DNA of 35,020 nt. Source: Branchiostoma floridae (taxonomy: Eukaryota > Chordata > Leptocardii > Amphioxiformes > Branchiostomatidae). The notes under the pieces are model-generated. The model searched no databases. It was not told where the DNA came from and saw only the letters and a list, made by a program, of their open reading frames with translations. Made by a program: the position numbers and the translations under genes. Shown piece by piece: positions 31,564 to 35,020 of the stretch. Where the stretch lies: the NCBI RefSeq assembly GCF_000003815.2, contig NC_049995.1, positions 5,634,377 through 5,669,396 on the forward strand. The letters run 5' to 3'. Within the stretch, counting starts at the first letter, position 1. Each line of letters begins with the position of its first letter.

Positions 31564-33200
31564 TAGTAGGCATTGATATCTACTTTTCTAGAGGATTAGG
31601 ATTCAGGTTTTCATCCGCCGACTTGATTTGCGGAGATCAACCTGATTATCCAGGGTGCNNNNNNNNNNNNNNNNNNNNNNNNNNNNNNNNNNNNNNNNNN
31701 NNNNNNNNNNNNNNNNNNNNNNNNNNNNNNNNNNNNNNNNNNNNNNNNNNNNNNNNNNNNNNNNNNNNNNNNNNNNNNNNNNNNNNNNNNNNNNNNNNNN
31801 NNNNNNNNNNNNNNNNNNNNNNNNNNNNNNNNNNNNNNNNNNNNNNNNNNNNNNNNNNNNNNNNNNNNNNNNNNNNNNNNNNNNNNNNNNNNNNNNNNNN
31901 NNNNNNNNNNNNNNNNNNNNNNNNNNNNNNNNNNNTAGTAGGCATTGATATCTACTTTTCTAGAGGATTAGGATTCAGGTTTTCATCCGCCGACTTGATT
32001 TGGTTGGAATGACGTTGCTGCTCGGGTGCAGGGCCAAACGAAACCTACCGGTTGCTGACGAGCTCCTGTGTCGGAACATCGATGTCAGCCTCTCCTGGTC
32101 GTCGGACGATGGACACATGGCGCAACCTTGCTGCAGGGAATTCATCCAACCTTGCAGCGATCCTAGATTTAGACACCTTTTTCTTCGCAAGTCTGAATAT
32201 ATTCAATATAACGTTACATTATGTATAATGTAAAACGATATCAAAGTTATATCTGCTCGGTCATAACCTGTATTTCTAGCTAGAATGATGCTCAATGTAA
32301 CGTTATTGGTATTGATATCATATTCATAGCTACTTTTCTAGACGATATCTAGGATTCAGGTTTTCATCGTCTGGCTTCACTTGAAATGACGCTGCTGGTC
32401 GGCGGGGGTGCAGAGCCAGAGGGGTCCAACAAGACCTACCTGTTCCTAACGGAACTCTTTGGAGGAACATCGCTGACGGCCGCTCCTGGTCGCCGGACAG
32501 TCGAACGAAGGAAACAATACAGGGCATTCATTCAACATTATATTATGTGTTTTAATTTGTTAACTGTATTTTGTCTGCGTATCTGTTCAAACGTGTTAGT
32601 GTCATATAGTTTAACTAATATTACATGTACTTCTATGTAGTAAAGCATCGATAGATAATGATTTTGTAAGCCAGCGTAATGGGATTCGGGTTTCTTGCTT
32701 GGCGCACTGCTGATCATCGGGGTGCAACTTAGCCAAGGAGACCTACCTGTTCCTTACGGAGTTCTGTTTCTTACGGCATCGCAGACGGCAGCCCCTGGTC
32801 ATCGGACAGTCGAACGAAAGAAACAATACAGGGCATACATTAAACATTATGTGTTTAGGGTATACATTCACCTTATGTGTTTTCAATGTATTTATTAACC
32901 GTGTTTTGTCTGCGTATCTGTTCAAAGTTCTGTTAGCGTAACTAACGTTACGTGTACATTTGTACTTCTACTATGTATTGGTAGTTGTTTTTATAAGATG
33001 GGATTTGGGTTTCCATCCGTTGGTTTCCTTGGTATATTGCTGATCATCGGGGGTGCAGCTTGGCCAAGAAGACCTACCTGTTACGGAGCTCTTGGGTCGG
33101 AACATCACTGTCGGTCGCTCCTGGTCGGACAATCGACGCAACCTTACTGCAAGGAACACATTCAACCTTGCAGCGATCCTAGCTTCTGACGTCTTGGTTT
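31564..33200. repeat. Diverged tandem array of about 310-390-bp units around the gap
   Basis: Units start near 31564 (cut by the gap), 31936, 32310, 32650 and 32990. Shared landmarks are GATTCAGGTTTTCATC, GACCTACCTGTT (32430, 32740, 33071; variant at 32043), CGCTCCTGGTC and CAACCTTGCAGCGATCCTAG. The second and third full units also share CTGCGTATCTGTTCAAA tails. Units can be read as similar short peptides on both strands, but no frame stays open through all of them. Confidence 0.7.
31659..31935. other. Assembly gap (277 N)
   Basis: A run of N. The 67 bp at 31564-31630 and at 31936-32002 are identical, so the gap lies between two copies of the same sequence. Confidence 0.99.
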
Positions 33201-34859
33201 GACAACTGATACAGATATAAGGCAATAACTATCATAAGCTCTTGGTTTTAAAATGTTGAAATAATAATAAAGAGTTCGTCCATATATTTGAGAAATTGTG
33301 TATTTCCAATTCATGCTGCAAGACTGTTGAGCGGGGATTGTATGAATGAGTACAAAAGCAAAAAAATATACCGCTTGAAAAATAAGGACGCTGTTAGCAG
33401 CGGTGACGATCTAGCCCTAATTTAAACGAGTCGTTTATCAATTAGACACTATCGGACTAGGTGCGTCTCAGAATTATTGGTGGTGAGATTTAAAACCAGA
33501 CCAGTCTAATGCAATGCTGATAATATAAACATCAACAAATGTATACTACATCATATCCCAACATGTAGCGTTTAAAACCGCGATCGACCATCATCTTTTC
33601 AAAATGTGGGAAATACGGTAGGGTACATCACTAATATGTGCCGGTGTATGAAGAAACTCCACCTTTTGTCATCTTGGTGCCATCATGTACTTAGTATCAG
33701 TTTAAACTGCAACTGACAAAATGTAAATACGAACAACCGAACCAAAAATCTGTATGTCAAATGTTGCCGCCTTTTTTTTTGTCGCCGCTGTTGGCTGTGA
33801 TTGGTGACAAGTTGATTGGATCTTGAGTGTAATCGGGCACGCCCTGTCCAAGACGTACGACTGAAGACTGCCGCCATAGCTGCTGCCATGGTAACGGCAC
33901 AAATAGCGGCATTTCCCATGCGGATCGGGTTACGTGCGTCCTCTACAAATTGTAGTTCTCAACTCGAAAACTTGCTACTATACAGGTTTTAGTCGTGGGG
34001 TAAAGGGTCGTTCTCACTGCAAAATTTCAGGCAGCGAAGTGGGAATAAAAAAATCACGGTGCACCAAGCAGAATGTGATTGCGAGACAGTGTTTTTCCAA
34101 GGACGTTATATGGTTTTTCGCACGCTAATTTTGACGTCTTTACACGGAAGTGCCCCCGTCGTCTTTCCTCCTTGTAAATGTAAGCACACCGAACATTGTC
34201 AACGAAGATCGTTTTATCTCGTGAGAACTCCAAGCACACCATTTGCTGACGACGATTCCTTTTTCAACCTCCTTGCCGAGATGAAGCGAATCACCCCCCG
34301 CCGAATGTGAAACGAGGATAGCCGAATATAGAAGTCTCCCCGGCTGTTTCTCAGAGCGTTCCAAATTATGGAAGAAAAAAAAAAAGAAAAAAAAAAAACT
34401 TTCCCGTAACTTTTATGTGGTAAAATATGAGGAAAATACTGACACATGTTGGTACGCAGATATTGACAAGATAGGAAAGTTCTAAGGCACAAAATTTGTC
34501 ACCATGACGGCGTGGCTAATCATGAATAGGGTGGCATTGCAAACCAAAAGTACATTTTTACGTTGTATTTTCGTAACTTTACCAAGGACACAGGCCTGTG
34601 GTTATTTTATAGCAGTATTACTAATAGCATTTTTGTTCATTTTGTGTGACTTTCATTGAATTTGGTACATGACAACTAAAGGTTCTTTAACCTCCTTGGT
34701 AGAGGCTAGTAGATTTGTGAGAAGCGACTACCCCGTCCGGTATGTACATGTACTCGTATATGTACTTTGCCTTTGGCGCGCCGGCTTCAAAGGAAAGGTA
34801 AACAAACCGTGATATTTCTCCGCCCACCTCGCGGGCGGTCTGCATATGAATGCGGCGTG

Positions 34860-35020
34860 TTTCTACGGAAGTTTCGCAGAATTACGCAGTAGGAATTTGC
34901 GTTAGGCTCCTGCTTTTCGCGAAACTCGCTGCGTAACTTCGCAGAATGCCTTGCGAAATTTCGCAGAACGCACTGCGAAAGACTGCGCAACGTCTTGCGA
35001 ATTTCGCGGACGCGCTGCGA
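34860..35020. repeat. Minisatellite with GCGAAATTTCGC core, right block (runs off the window)
   Basis: Same unit and same orientation as 29704-29955 (TTGCGAAATTTCGCAGAACG, ACTGCGAAAGACTGCGCAAC). The end lies beyond 35020. Confidence 0.75.

Larger units (their letters stand above)
29588..35020 (+). other. TM9SF1 intron 11, partial
   Basis: No continuation exon is visible. It holds the exon 11 fragment, two minisatellite blocks, a diverged tandem array and the assembly gap. Segments 29956-31560 and 33250-34850 show no gene; small hairpins occur at 30780-30808 (AGCCTTGCAAA stem) and 30927-30949 (GGTGACTC stem). Confidence 0.5.

Noticed and set aside
31623-32012. 129-codon open frame across the gap
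   Set aside because: Almost all of it is N; not evidence of coding.

Overview
The window is animal nuclear DNA. It has split genes with GT-AG introns, a CpG-rich promoter island and many short non-autonomous transposons. One assembly gap of 277 N lies at 31659-31935. The repeat style (many foldback and hAT-like MITEs, a tRNA-derived SINE, GCGAAATTTCGC minisatellites), together with a compact TM9SF1-like gene, suggests an amphioxus (Branchiostoma) draft genome. That species call is inference, not proof.

The one gene I can name with confidence is a plus-strand TM9SF1 (transmembrane 9 superfamily member 1, nonaspanin) ortholog. Eleven coding exons lie between 16183 and 29587, all with consistent splice phases. 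They give 396 codons plus one base: signal peptide, luminal N-domain and roughly the first five membrane segments. The remaining C-terminal third must lie beyond 35020.

A second, unidentified gene runs on the minus strand. Two coding exons (1957-1815 and 537-383) join in frame into a Ser/Pro/His/Gln-rich protein start that continues off the left edge. A likely first exon of a minus-strand transcript sits at about 15772-15573, so the two genes probably diverge from one CpG-rich promoter at 15.57-16.18 kb. That promoter carries a perfect TCTCGCGAGA palindrome and a dense cluster of GATTA/TAATC homeodomain-type sites.

Layout: 1-2 kb, minus-strand exons; 2-15.6 kb, inferred long first intron of the minus gene, with five copies of a palindromic MITE, a 419-bp foldback element, a seven-unit tandem array and several GC-rich islands rich in GATTA/TAATC; 15.6-16.2 kb, divergent promoter; 16.2-29.6 kb, TM9SF1 exons with transposons in most larger introns, including a 3.6-kb CACTA-like element in intron 1 and an hAT-type MITE with an exact 8-bp target duplication in intron 6; 29.6-35.0 kb, part of intron 11, starting with a 54-bp exact copy of exon 11 sequence, bounded by two related minisatellites and holding a diverged tandem array around the gap. 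I saw no new multi-gene system. The most informative signals are the promoter architecture, the homeodomain-site islands, the large CACTA-like element and the exon 11 duplication.
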